Source of the DNA: Sanghuangporus weigelae
Lineage: Eukaryota; Basidiomycota; Agaricomycetes; Hymenochaetales; Hymenochaetaceae
Assembly: GCA_033182465.1 (NCBI GenBank)
Contig: CP137319.1
Coordinates: 1,054,001 to 1,118,000, forward strand
Length of the DNA: 64,000 nucleotides
Reading direction: 5' to 3'
The notes under the pieces were generated by a model. That model ran no database searches and had not been told where the DNA came from. It saw only the letters and a program-made list of their open reading frames with translations. Of this stretch, positions 19,149 to 29,858 are shown piece after piece. The translations under genes were made by a program, and so were the position numbers. Every line of letters starts with the position of its first letter. Position 1 is the first letter of the stretch.

Positions 19149-22100
19149 ATGTACAATAAGCGATTGCCAATACAAGCATTGCATCCCCGATTACCTATTC
19201 GAGTGAAGGTTGGAACAAAGACCCTAGCAGTCAAAGCGTTAATCGATTCCGGAGCTACATGCAGCACGATACACCCCAACTTGGTACGACACTACAGCCT
19301 ATTCAAAAAGAGGCTTGATCACCCTCGACCTTTGAATAATGCGGATGGAAGTCCCAACCAAGGAGGAGCAATCACGCACGAGGTCTACACATTAATTTTT
19401 GATGGACCTAAACCGCAGCCACAAACGTTGGCAGTAGCAACCACAGGACAGGATCAAGTGATCCTAGGAATTGACTATTTGGCCAAAGTCAATCCCGAAA
19501 TTGATTGGAAGAATCAAGTATGGAATCGGAATGGTAATTCGATACCATTCGAGCTCAACGTCATACGAGCTACCAAGAAGCGAAGGCACAGGAAGCGCAA
19601 ACGGAAACGGCAAACGAAAGGCAAACCTGACAAGACAAGACCTAGGCATAACACGAAGCAACAGGCTCAGGACAGAGACAACTATCGACACTCTGGAGCA
19701 CCAGGAATAATATTTGCGCCAAGGAGAGACAACAACGGACACTCTCACGAAACGAAGCCACAAGTGAAGCCGGAAGCAAGACCAGCAACACCAAGACTGG
19801 AACAGGCAAAACAGACGCCAGAAGCGAAGAGTCCGAGCACGGAAAATATACCAGACTCTGCAACGAAACAGCCACAACAGGAAACGGCAAACAAGCATCA
19901 TCGAGATGAGGAGGAAATAAACTACACTCCCAAGCGATGGAAGAAACAGGCACCACAAGGAACGAGTATAGTGCAACGACGACCAAGGCACATACCGAGA
20001 CGGATGATCCCAGCACGGCAACTGTACCAGACATCCGAAGGTGAAACACAAGATGTAACAGGCAAGCATAGCCTAGACGAACAGGAGGAAATAAACGACT
20101 CTCCGAAACGTTGGAAGAAACAACCACCACAGAAGACACACCCACTGAGGCAAAACATGCCGGAAGATGAAGAACTCTGGCCATCACCAGAAGAAAACCC
20201 GGGCATGAAGTATAGGATACGACCACGAAAGACACGGTATCCAGAGAAGCCAGTGGCAGGCATTATACGACCGAGAACGGCATCGTTAATGCGAGGAGCT
20301 AGTCCCACACCGAAGCGTACAAGATGGGCAGACAACGAAAGCGATATCGAGATGCAAGACGAGCAGGAGACAACAGAAGGCACTCCTATGCACGATATAG
20401 AGCCAGAAGACATTGAAAGTCTTAGGACGACCAACCAACCAGCTACCCTTACCAGAAAGGAAGAGCTCGCTGCAAAGCTAGAGCTAGACATCAATCGAAA
20501 TTGGTCACCAAGGCAGCAGAACCAAGTCTCACAGCCACTGAACAAAGCGAGTTCAGTATCCCAGCAGTATTCTCAACAAAAGGCAGCTGCAGAAGGACTA
20601 CTAGGAACACAGAAACGAGATTGGCGAAAACTCCTACCAAAGGAAATAGAAGACTACGCAGATGTCTTTGATCCTGACAAGTCAAGAAGGTTACCCAAGC
20701 ATACGAAATGGGATATGGCAATTAACCTCAAAGAAGGAGTACCATTACCGAAACCGAGGCCTATTATCAAGCTCACACGAGAAGAGCAGGCAGCACTCGA
20801 TGCTTATGTCAAAGAGTTACTTGACAAAGGATGGATTGAAAAGGTTCAACCACATGAACCATGTCCGGTAGCAGCACCAGTCTTCTTTGTAGGAAAGAAA
20901 GACGGAGGAGCACGAGCAGTAACCGATTACCGAGACATCAACGACACGACAGTATCAGACCCATACCCGATACCGATCATGAGTGTTCTCCCAGAGAAAC
21001 TGGAGAAAGGAAAATTCTTCTTTACACTCGACATGCGATCAGGTTACAATAACCTGCGAATCCGAGAAGGAGACGAGTGGAAGGCAGCATTCCGAGTTGG
21101 CAATGCAGTCTACAAGCCAAAGGTCATGATGTTTGGAATGAAGAACTCACCTGCAGTATTCCAACGATTCATGAATGACAACTTCGAATATTGGCTCAGG
21201 ACAGAAGAAGCACTCAACTATTTGGACGACCTTATTGGTCAAGCACAAACTGAAGAGGAACATTGGAAACTCCTCAGGGCAATTCTACAGAAATGCCGAG
21301 AGCTCGACATTTACCTCAAAATCGAGAAATGTCACTTCCTCCAAACCCAGCTCGACTACTTGGGATTTGTAGTAGGAACGAAAGGCATCCAGATGGATCC
21401 TTATAAGCTCAAAGCTATTCACGAATGGCCAGTGCCAAAGACGAAACGACAAGTTCGAAAGTTCCAAGGATTTTGTAACTTCTACCGAAGATTCATCAGG
21501 AACTATGCCGATACATTCGCACCTATTGGCGACCTTATCAAAAAGGATCGCAAGTTCATATGGGCAGAGGCACAAGACAAAGCATTCGAAAGTATCAAGA
21601 AGGCATTCGAAACGGAAGTCGCATTGGCAATGCCAAAGCCAGACAAATCATACACATTGGAAACCGACGCATCCGATGTAGCGATTGGTGCAGTCTTACA
21701 ACAAGAAGACAACCAAGGAGAACTGAGACCTTTAGGTTTCATGTCGAAAACTCTAACGAACACCCAACGAAACTATCCGACGCATGACAAAGAGATGCTA
21801 GCAATCATGGAAGCACTCAAGCATTGGAGACACCTATTGGAGGGAACCAAAGAACCAGTAACAATCCGAAGCGATCATGCAAATCTCCGATACTTCATGA
21901 CAGCTCAGAATCTATCGAGACGTCAAGCGAGATGGGCATTAGAGTTATCACGATATAACTTCAAGATTCTCCATTGGCCAGGCAAGAAGAACCAAGCTGA
22001 CGAGCTATCACGACGATCCGACTATATGCCAGAGGACAAGGACAACTTAGGAGTTACCTTATTACCTCCTGATACGATCAAGCAACAAACATTGCGACGC

Positions 22101-23627
22101 ACAGAGATCAACGGTCTATACAAGCTAGAAACTGAAATGGTCACTATCTCTGATCCTATTATCCGAACGATCAAGAGGAACTACAATACCGAGGAGGCTA
22201 AGAAGGAAATTCAGGCGATCAAGCAGAGCAACGGCTACAGTTACAGGAACGGCTTGCACTACGTAACCAATGCATTATATATCCCGCCGTCCGCCAACCT
22301 ACGAGCGTTGCTAATCCGAAGGCGCCATGATCACAAACTTGCAGGCCACCCAGGAGCAGAAAAGACCATAGAGCTTGTAAAGCGATCATACTATTGGCCG
22401 AAGATGGAAGAAATGATCCGAGCATATACCGCAACCTGCGACATATGTCAGCGTGCAAAACCGATTCGACAGTTTCGAAATCCGCCGCTCCAACCGTTGG
22501 AGGCACCACATCAACCATGGGAAACCATAACCTGTGACCTGATTACCGACTTACCAGTCAGCAATGAAGGCTACAGTGCGATACTCGTTATAGTGGACAA
22601 ACTCACTAAAATGGGGAAGTTCATTCCTTGCCAAGGAATACCCAATGCTAAGCAGTTGGCACGTTTGTTCCGCCAACATGTCTTCAAATACTACGGGGCC
22701 CCTAAACGAGTAATCTCCGACCGAGGTAGCAACTTCACCGCGCAATTCCTCAAGGAGTTCTGCAGACTCATCGATGTCGATTGGAAAACTAGTACAGCGT
22801 ATCATCCACAAACCGATGGTCAAACCGAGCGACTAAATCAAGAGCTTGAACAGTACTTACGCTGCTATGTGTCCTACCGACAAACAGATTGGGCAGAGTA
22901 CATCGATATAGCAGAATTCGCCTACAACAACAGGAAGCACAGTACTACACATCAGTCACCATTCTATACACTGTATGGATGGCATCCTCACCTGGACGTT
23001 GCGGAGACCGGTGATTCAAACGTCCCAGAAGCAATAAATCACCTAGAGGAGCTTCGACAAGTACAGCAAGAAGCCTATAATTCGATTAGGCAAGCGAATG
23101 AGGCAATGAAGCTTTATGCAGACCTGCATCGAGGTAAACTGCCAGAGTACAAGCCGGGAGACGAAGTGTTACTAGACATGAGGAATCTCAGTCGATTGGA
23201 ACCGACGAAGAAACTTGCAATGAAATGGGCAGGGCCTTATAAAGTCGAGAAGGCAGTCGGACAAGTGTCATTCAGATTACGCTTACCCGAAACCCTTCCG
23301 ATCCACCCAGTGTTTCATGCGAGTCTTCTCAGGCCTTACAAACGAAAGGAATACCCTGGAAGACCCACTTTGGATGAACCACCACCTATTGAAGTGGAGG
23401 GAGAAGCAGAGTACGAAGTGGAGACAATTCATAACACAAGACGTCATCGGAGCAAGGTCCAATACCTTATCCAATGGAAAGGATACCAGGAGCGAACATG
23501 GGAGCCACTTGACAACCTCAAGAACTCCTATCAAATGATCGAAGCATTCCATAAAAAGTATCCTCAGGCAATCCAGCCACCGAACCTTAACCAATGGATC
23601 GCCGCACGAAAACGAATGAGGCAATAG
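19149..23627 (+). CDS. pol: Gypsy-B Pol: protease, reverse transcriptase, RNase H, integrase, chromodomain
   Basis: 1492 residues from the first ATG; the frame is open back to about 19021, so Gag-Pol fusion by -1 shift at 19032 is more likely than internal initiation. Domains: aspartic protease ALIDSGATCST (about residues 29-39), a basic/acidic linker to about 480, RT with YLDD at about 691, RNase H (LETDASDVAIGAV; SDHANLRYF), integrase HHCC (H..H..CDICQ, from about 1064), the DDE core (CDLITDLP; SDRGSNFTAQF at about 1190; AYHPQTDGQTERLNQELEQ), GPY module, and chromodomain from about 1419 (YEVETIHNTRRH...IQWKGYQERTWEPLDNL). No disruptions. It is a chromovirus-type Ty3/gypsy polymerase. Confidence 0.97.
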   Translation: MYNKRLPIQALHPRLPIRVKVGTKTLAVKALIDSGATCSTIHPNLVRHYSLFKKRLDHPRPLNNADGSPNQGGAITHEVYTLIFDGPKPQPQTLAVATTGQDQVILGIDYLAKVNPEIDWKNQVWNRNGNSIPFELNVIRATKKRRHRKRKRKRQTKGKPDKTRPRHNTKQQAQDRDNYRHSGAPGIIFAPRRDNNGHSHETKPQVKPEARPATPRLEQAKQTPEAKSPSTENIPDSATKQPQQETANKHHRDEEEINYTPKRWKKQAPQGTSIVQRRPRHIPRRMIPARQLYQTSEGETQDVTGKHSLDEQEEINDSPKRWKKQPPQKTHPLRQNMPEDEELWPSPEENPGMKYRIRPRKTRYPEKPVAGIIRPRTASLMRGASPTPKRTRWADNESDIEMQDEQETTEGTPMHDIEPEDIESLRTTNQPATLTRKEELAAKLELDINRNWSPRQQNQVSQPLNKASSVSQQYSQQKAAAEGLLGTQKRDWRKLLPKEIEDYADVFDPDKSRRLPKHTKWDMAINLKEGVPLPKPRPIIKLTREEQAALDAYVKELLDKGWIEKVQPHEPCPVAAPVFFVGKKDGGARAVTDYRDINDTTVSDPYPIPIMSVLPEKLEKGKFFFTLDMRSGYNNLRIREGDEWKAAFRVGNAVYKPKVMMFGMKNSPAVFQRFMNDNFEYWLRTEEALNYLDDLIGQAQTEEEHWKLLRAILQKCRELDIYLKIEKCHFLQTQLDYLGFVVGTKGIQMDPYKLKAIHEWPVPKTKRQVRKFQGFCNFYRRFIRNYADTFAPIGDLIKKDRKFIWAEAQDKAFESIKKAFETEVALAMPKPDKSYTLETDASDVAIGAVLQQEDNQGELRPLGFMSKTLTNTQRNYPTHDKEMLAIMEALKHWRHLLEGTKEPVTIRSDHANLRYFMTAQNLSRRQARWALELSRYNFKILHWPGKKNQADELSRRSDYMPEDKDNLGVTLLPPDTIKQQTLRRTEINGLYKLETEMVTISDPIIRTIKRNYNTEEAKKEIQAIKQSNGYSYRNGLHYVTNALYIPPSANLRALLIRRRHDHKLAGHPGAEKTIELVKRSYYWPKMEEMIRAYTATCDICQRAKPIRQFRNPPLQPLEAPHQPWETITCDLITDLPVSNEGYSAILVIVDKLTKMGKFIPCQGIPNAKQLARLFRQHVFKYYGAPKRVISDRGSNFTAQFLKEFCRLIDVDWKTSTAYHPQTDGQTERLNQELEQYLRCYVSYRQTDWAEYIDIAEFAYNNRKHSTTHQSPFYTLYGWHPHLDVAETGDSNVPEAINHLEELRQVQQEAYNSIRQANEAMKLYADLHRGKLPEYKPGDEVLLDMRNLSRLEPTKKLAMKWAGPYKVEKAVGQVSFRLRLPETLPIHPVFHASLLRPYKRKEYPGRPTLDEPPPIEVEGEAEYEVETIHNTRRHRSKVQYLIQWKGYQERTWEPLDNLKNSYQMIEAFHKKYPQAIQPPNLNQWIAARKRMRQ

Positions 23628-23802
23628 TTGCATCACATGCACTCCACCCGATGGAGCCGCTTATGGATCCACAATAGAGATGATGAGTAAGGTCCCCAAT
23701 GACCTTACCAAGCGATGACATCAATGTGGCACACCAAAGCGAGAGCAGAGATAGAAGAATTAGGCAAGACACCGCCGACATACCAACAAGATGGTATAAA
23801 AC

Positions 23803-24879
23803 ATGGAGAACTTCGAGCTAAGGAACAACAACTCGAATCTCAACAGCTCTACTTCACTGCAGACGAACCACTACTCAGCTATGCCTATTTTCGACGAGCT
23901 ACATGCATTCTGTCAACCAGAAGATGCACCAGAATGGACATTTACACTTAGGCCACCGACCGAACGTTATCAATGGCCACAGCTGTGCAACCGATTCAAC
24001 GAAGAGAACTACGAAGACGAAATCGTACCCCTATGCCCAGGAAAGTACTTCGACGATCTATTTGACAAGTGGAACGCAGTCCACCACAACCGAGACGAAA
24101 TACCCCATCTTATGATGGCGAATCACTCAGACGAGTGGTTATTCAAACTCAGTAACCCTCGAGACGCAGCATTACGCCGACTCAATGATGATGCATTTCT
24201 AACCTACGCGATCGAACTCGAAACACAAGCATTACATCGAGGCAAGATCGACTTTAGGCACGAAACGACATACAAGAACATCATGGGCATCTATCATTCG
24301 GCAATTCAAATTTGCGCCTACCGACGAGACATGACTACCGCAATTCTTAACCGAATGATGCGATGGAGTCACTATCATCCGATGAGCATCGATGCGATGA
24401 AGTACATTATATACATAGCCGACCAGACGGGCTTCTATGCATCCCACACCATGCAGTTCATGACGGTACTCAACATGACGAAGTATTACGAAGGAACGAG
24501 ATACCGAACGGTTATTGAAGCAAGGAACTCTACTACGGACGAGGTACCACTCGACAACATCGAGCACCACGTAGTCGAAGGCAAAGAGGTTAACTACGAC
24601 CCTCATTACCTTATGGAACTCAACAACCGAGAGGAAGAAGCCAGAGAAAAACTACAGGCTACACGACACCCCTTGCTGGAAGATCTGATGATCTCAGTCT
24701 ACCAGTACCCGAACGAACTCTACCAGCCGGACGAGATGCTTACTATGTCGGAACAGGAGGACATGTACATACACTCCGACGATACAGAGTCAAGTGAAGA
24801 AGGTGAAAGCAGGGAACTATATACCCCAGCGAACTCGGCCCAGACTACACCTGAGGCTGAAGAATCCGAAGATTTGTAA
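23803..24879 (+). CDS. Gypsy-B ORF4, extra ORF downstream of Pol (358 residues, unknown)
   Basis: A complete ORF 175 bp after Pol, identical in copy 2. It is soluble, rich in Tyr, His and Met (MGIYHSAIQICAYRRDMTTA; WSHYHPMSIDAMKYIIYIAD), with an acidic Ser/Glu C-terminal tail. There is no signal peptide, transmembrane helix or furin-like site, so it is not an obvious envelope gene. Its position would need a subgenomic or spliced RNA, or reinitiation. I do not recognise the family. Confidence 0.7.
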   Translation: MENFELRNNNSNLNSSTSLQTNHYSAMPIFDELHAFCQPEDAPEWTFTLRPPTERYQWPQLCNRFNEENYEDEIVPLCPGKYFDDLFDKWNAVHHNRDEIPHLMMANHSDEWLFKLSNPRDAALRRLNDDAFLTYAIELETQALHRGKIDFRHETTYKNIMGIYHSAIQICAYRRDMTTAILNRMMRWSHYHPMSIDAMKYIIYIADQTGFYASHTMQFMTVLNMTKYYEGTRYRTVIEARNSTTDEVPLDNIEHHVVEGKEVNYDPHYLMELNNREEEAREKLQATRHPLLEDLMISVYQYPNELYQPDEMLTMSEQEDMYIHSDDTESSEEGESRELYTPANSAQTTPEAEESEDL

Positions 24880-25435
24880 ACAACTCTTCTTTTATGCAAC
24901 CCCTTTCCCATATCGTGACCCGACATGGTCAATTATGCATTTCATTCTTACCTTATGATATTTATGGTCACATCCGACCAAATTATGCTTTATGCACCTC
25001 TTTATTTCACGCTTATTCGGCCAACCAGCACAAATGAAGCACTATGCAGAAGTGTCAAAGAACCTACAAGGGCCTAGACATTTTGTATATTGTTTTATTG
25101 TGCCGGCTCCGAATTAGCAGATTATGCCTACCTTTTATTATCCTCTATGCAACGGAGAAGCCAAAAGTTTACGTGAAGTCACTCCCTTGCATTATGCTAG
25201 GATGTGCCTTCACGCTGAAAGGCACTCCAATTACACTCTTTCTTCGAAAAACTCCATTTGGGGGTTGAAGAGCCGTAGGTAAACACCTGGAACTTCACTC
25301 CCAAATTGGTATAAAACTTATTCATTAACGACTTAATGATTTTAATGACTTTATAATTTCTTTCTTATCACTTTCAATTGCGTCATATTCTTTACATGAT
25401 GCACATTTCATATTCATATCCCTTCCCACCACCCT
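24880..25435. other. Gypsy-B 3' non-coding region with repeated TATGC motif
   Basis: Between ORF4 and the end of the antisense gene, the sequence is AT-rich with many TATGC occurrences (for example near 24895, 24937, 24990, 25042, 25122, 25149 and 25193). I see no credible ORF. Confidence 0.4.
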
Positions 25436-25751
25436 TTACAAGTCAATGTCTTCCCAGACACCCTTTTCACGACGTTCCTGCGAAGCAATACCTGCATTTT
25501 CGACGACTGGATCGATATCCTCAACGTCATAACCGAGCGCAAGGTGAACTCGAAGCGCGACAGTAGTAACATCGCGCTGGAACGATTGCATTTCGAAGTC
25601 AGCCTCCTAGAGGATGATTAACAACTCGAAACGGCACAGAGCATGCATCACTTACCTGAGCACGCCTCTTACGCTCCAAAATCCAATGATTTATGCCGAA
25701 AATCGCGACAATAACGACAAAAACAGTAACAGCAGCGGCGACTTTCGACAT
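25436..25751 (-). CDS. Antisense spliced gene in gypsy-B: small single-pass membrane protein (88 residues)
   Basis: It runs opposite to the retrotransposon, between ORF4 and the 3' LTR. Exon 1 (32 codons) gives MSKVAAAVTVFVVIVAIFGI followed by NHWILERKRRAQ. A 49-nt intron with GTAAGT donor and CTCTAG acceptor joins exon 2 (56 codons, ending WEDIDL). Residues about 4-20 form a strong hydrophobic anchor followed by a basic stop-transfer cluster, predicting a short N-terminus outside and a cytosolic tail. The splice signals and the long in-frame second exon argue for a real gene. No family is recognised. Confidence 0.6.
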
Positions 25752-25861
25752 TTTGGAGCAGAGATGATGATGGTTTGATAGCAAAAATCAACCATCACTA
25801 GGCGACCCCTTTATCCGAGCTTTCTCACGGATTAGGATGAACATTTCTCCGAAAGTTCATC

Positions 25862-25876
25862 TTAGGGGGGGTGTAG
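25862..25876 (+). promoter_or_regulatory. Gypsy-B polypurine tract
   Basis: TTAGGGGGGGTGTAG directly precedes the 3' LTR. Confidence 0.8.
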
Positions 25877-27388
25877 TGAAAGGATCCGCTCAAAATCTCG
25901 CATCAGGATCAACGCGATCAACAGATCTACACGATCAGCTTTCCAAACGCGACCGGTAACCAAGCCAGCTATCAAAGGCCCAAGCAATCGAGCGGCCTAG
26001 GCAACAGTAACCCGTTACCACCCGAGCGCTAGAAGCACCGAAGCGGATACGTAATCCCGCTAACAGCTAACACCGCCGACCGCCTATTACCGCGGACTAC
26101 CACTCTAACGCCGCCGACCAAGCAACCAGAGCGACCTCGATCAAAAGAAGCGATCGAACTTCTTAGAAGTCCAGAAGCACAACTACTAAAGCCTAAACGC
26201 TAAAAGGCTAAAGGCTAATAAGGTTTATGGAGACCTCACTGGCATTTCAGCACTGTCAAGTCTGTGCACGAGTTTACATGGTCCTTTATGAAGTATACTA
26301 CTTAGTATGCACGGCAACGGTTGGTACGCGTGACTGTCACATCGAAACCGAGCGACACCTTCAGGATACAATGCATTCCAATCCACCAAGCCCAATAGTA
26401 CCCAAGAAACGAGAGGAACTCACGATCACAACTCGGACCCCTCGAACTGCGAACCCGATAACTTGGAGAATGATTGGATGGTATAGACCGGAGTTGCACA
26501 CACCATGTCCAGCATCTACGATACAGGCAAACCTTTATTTACCGAGAGATGCGAACCTGGAAACCAAGCAATTACAACTCCTTATACAACGAAGGATATG
26601 GCGCTACATTCGAGATATACGATACGAAGGCAAAGCATGGCTAGTCACCAGAACCCAGCAGAACCCACCAGCAGAGCTTATGCAGTTCATGATATGCCTT
26701 GGACCATACTCTACACCGACCCGACACCTTAACACTGACGTGCGAGTTATGCTTACCCTCGCTGGACCTCGAGATGAATTCCGAAGAATCACATACCGAG
26801 CAGCCTACATCGCTCCAAGAGCAAAGATGCCACTCAATGACGGCAATGACATCGTTATGGAGTACTGACAGTGGAGCATTCCATATCGGAGCACCACCTC
26901 TATTGTCTCAGTCAGCAACTCCAAAGAATTCTGTCATAGTGGAGACGACCTTACAAAGATTGGAGCAAAGTGGAGCGAAGCGCAGCAGGATGACAAAGGA
27001 ACAGATGTAATGGTGGAGGAAAGTGGAGTAAAGTGGAGACAGGATGAGTAAGAAATAGGACGGAAAATGGAATATCTGGGAGCATAAATAGTTGTAGGAT
27101 TAGGCCCTCATTTCCCCATCTTTCGATCCTCTTAACACACTGGTGTAAAGCTTGCCCTACCGCGAGCTATTACTGTGTGCTTTGTACTATCACGCCTCTT
27201 GGAAATCCCAATCTGCTTTACTATTACCTCGTATCTGAAAACATCCATAACTCGGACCGCGACTAGGAAGGCTAGTAAGGGACCGCGTGGTACAGCCAGA
27301 CGTGGGTAGATAAGATCACCTCTGCACAACACACCGCTGCTTAGGCAAAAGGATTGAACCGGTGTAACCCCGGGCCTACTCCCTAACA
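25877..27388 (+). repeat. Gypsy-B copy 1, 3' LTR
   Basis: 1512 bp, the same length and apparently the same sequence as the 5' LTR. It is followed by the TSD CTGTC. Confidence 0.95.
26227..26868 (+). CDS. U3-encoded 213-residue protein, 3' LTR of copy 1
   Basis: Protein identical to the 5' LTR copy at 15431-16072. This 3' copy would lie within the full-length genomic RNA and so could be expressed from the element promoter. Confidence 0.65.
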   Translation: METSLAFQHCQVCARVYMVLYEVYYLVCTATVGTRDCHIETERHLQDTMHSNPPSPIVPKKREELTITTRTPRTANPITWRMIGWYRPELHTPCPASTIQANLYLPRDANLETKQLQLLIQRRIWRYIRDIRYEGKAWLVTRTQQNPPAELMQFMICLGPYSTPTRHLNTDVRVMLTLAGPRDEFRRITYRAAYIAPRAKMPLNDGNDIVMEY

Positions 27389-28615
27389 CTGTCCGAGTTA
27401 TGGATGCTTTCAGATACGAGGTGATAGTAAAGCAGATTGAGATTTCCAAGAGGTGTGATAGTACAAAGCACACAGTAATAGCTCGCTGTAGGGCAAGCTT
27501 TACACCAGTGTGTTAAGAGGATCGAAAGATGGGGAAATGAGGGCCTAATCCTACAGCTATTTATGCTTCCAGATATTCCATTTTCCGTCCTATTTCTTAC
27601 TCATCCTGTCTCCACTTTACTCCACCTTTCTCCACCATTACATCTGTTCCTTTGTCATCCTGCTGCGCTTCGCTCCACTTTGCTCCAATCTTTGTAAGGT
27701 CGTCTCCACTATGACAGAATTCTGTGGAGTTGCTGACTGAGACAATAGAGGTGGTGTTCCGATGTGGAATGCTCCACTGTCAGTACTCCATAACGATGTC
27801 ATTGCCGTCATTGAGTGGCATCTTTGCCCTTGGAGCGATGTAGGCTGCTCGGTATGTGATTCTTTGGAATTCATCTCGAGGTCCAGCGAGGGTAAGCATA
27901 ACTCGCACGTCAGTGTTAAGGTGTCGGGTTGGTGTAGAGTATGGTCCAAGGCATATCATGAACTGCATAAGTTCTGCTGGCGGGTTCTGCTGGGTTCTGG
28001 TGACTAGCCATGCTTTGCCTTCATATCGTATGTCTCGAATGTAATGCCATATCCTTCGTTGTATAAGGAGTTGTAACTGCTTGGTCTCCAGGTTCGCATC
28101 TCTAGGTAAATAAAGGTTTGCCTGTATCGTAGATGCTGGACATGGTGTGTGCAACTCCGGTCTATACCATCCAATCATTCTCCAAGTTATCGGGTTTGCA
28201 GCTTGAGGGGTTCGAGTTGTGATTGTGAGTTCCTCTCGTTTCTTGGGTACTACTGGGTTTGGTGGATTGGAATGCATTGTATCTTGAAGGTGTCGCTCAG
28301 TTTCGATGTGACAGTCATGCGTACCAACTGTTGCCGTGCATACTAAATAGTATACTTCATAAAGGACCATGTAAACTCGTGCACAGACTTGACAGTGCTG
28401 AAATGCCAGTGAGGTCTCTATAAACCTTATTAGCCTTTAGCATTTTAGTGTTTAGGCTTTAGTAGTTGTGCTTCTGGACTTCTAAGAAGTTTGATCACTT
28501 CTTTTGATCGAGGTCGCTTGGGTTACTTGGTCGGCGGCGTTAGAGTGGTAGTCCGCGGTAATAGGCGGTGTTAGCTGTTAGCGGGATTATGTATCCGCTT
28601 CGGTACTTCTAGTGC
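27389..28615 (-). repeat. Gypsy-B LTR-alpha, central part (diverged)
   Basis: It continues the LTR interrupted at 15080 and is cut at GTGC (28612-28615) by C element alpha. It diverges modestly from the active LTR, mainly by transitions. The final 153 bp lie at 9113-9265. Confidence 0.92.
27780..28421 (-). pseudogene. U3 ORF of diverged LTR-alpha, open but start codon lost
   Basis: The reading frame is uninterrupted over the full 213 codons, but ATG has become ATA at 28421-28419; the first remaining ATG gives 196 residues. Compared with the active ORF I count about 8 replacement differences (for example R to H, R to Q, S to N, I to V) against about 16 synonymous ones. Confidence 0.7.
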
Positions 28616-29858
28616 TGTAGTGCGCCGCACTTGCCTGTACCGGTACGTCGGTACAGGCCCCTCAGTACTCCGTACAGTATACCATCGTGCGGCGACCGCT
28701 ACACCTCCGCCGCTCCTTAAGACCTTCCAAACCGCTGCTCCTTGATTCGCGGCTCAACCAATATGTCCGCCGCCTCCCGTCCTTCGAAGACTTCCCAAAC
28801 CGAGTATGCTTGGCCAGCCGCACTTTCTGATACACGGGCGCCTGGAACGTTGCAGCGGATGTATCGGCTACAGCGGCGGAAGGATATCGAACCGTATAGC
28901 CGATGGAATATTCGTCGGCTCCTGTTGATTGGCTTATCCGACGTCGGGTAGTGGTTTTACAAGGTCCCAGGTACCACGTTTCATGTTCATACTATGCTGC
29001 TTCGTGCGCCGAGTCCGATTGTCGGACGCGGCGGCCACTCGCGTATTCCCCTTTTAGTATTATTGCCTCCCCTGACGTTTCATATTCGTGTGGTGCGACC
29101 ACTTAGCGATCCGAGCGCGCCCGATGATGATGCGCCGCGCCAATCACCGCCAGCCCGATCAGCGCGCGCCCGTGTCTTGGCAGCTTCGCGGCGCGCCCCG
29201 ATCTTCGGGTCCGCACCGATTGCACGCCTGTGACACGCCGTCACTGTCGCCGCCTCTGTGACGCTCTTCCCCAGCATTCCCCAGTATATATAGACCTCAT
29301 GTATGTAGTGTTCAGAAGCAGTAGTTCAGAATAGATCTTAGTGCACTCCTCTCGTCTCTATTAGCCCTTTTGCTCTCTATCGCCTCCGCCGAAGATCGTG
29401 TGCCGACACAAGACGCCGCCCCCGTTTAAGGGAACAACAGGGGCACGTGCCCACTCGCCACTGCGCAAGTGATCGGCAGAGCTATCCCCGGTCCTGGGAA
29501 TCGGCAGCGCCATCCCCCTTTTGACAATCGGCGACACCGTCGCTCTCCTGGTAATCGGCGACACCGCCGCTCTCCCGGGGAATCGGCAGCGCCATCGCCC
29601 TCTCGACAATCGGCGACACCGTCGCTCTCCTGGTAATCGGCGACACCGTCGCTCTCCTGGTAATCGGTGGTACCGTCGCTCTACTAGTAATCGCCGCCGC
29701 TCACAGGACTCGACAGCGCCGTCGCTCTACTGCTTATTCGCGACGCCGACATCTTGACTCGTCGGCGGCTCTGTCTCGTACATTATCGGCGGCGTCCCCT
29801 TTATACGCGGATCATACCATAGCCCTTACGATTGAGCTCTCCCCACGACTGAGCGCGC
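28616..29858 (+). repeat. C element alpha, main part
   Basis: It begins TGTAGTGCGCCGC after GTGC, with a TATATATAGACC box near 29285 and an expanded array of about 27-bp repeats (29520-29690). It is interrupted by the inner C at GCGC (29855-29858) and continues at 9447-9266. Reassembled alpha is about 1421 bp, longer than 1338 mainly because of extra 27-bp units. Confidence 0.85.

Larger units (their letters stand above)
15081..27388 (+). mobile_element. Gypsy-B copy 1, full-length chromovirus LTR retrotransposon (12,308 bp)
   Basis: Flanked by a perfect 5-bp TSD CTGTC (15076-15080 and 27389-27393) and inserted in an older gypsy-B LTR. The 1512-bp LTRs appear identical. Order: LTR with U3 ORF, self-primer PBS, ORF0, ORF1, Gag, -1 frameshift site, Pol with chromodomain, ORF4, antisense spliced gene, PPT, LTR. 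All ORFs are intact and encode proteins identical to copy 2. Such identity suggests very recent transposition. Confidence 0.95.

Noticed and set aside
19464-20545. Long minus-strand ORFs (about 200 codons) opposite gypsy-B Pol
   Set aside because: They are shadows of the repetitive, biased linker region of Pol, with low-complexity Ser/Leu/Val translation and no domain or splice support.
23803-24879. ORF4 as a retroviral-type envelope gene
   Set aside because: No signal peptide, transmembrane helix or cleavage site is visible. Position alone is not enough.
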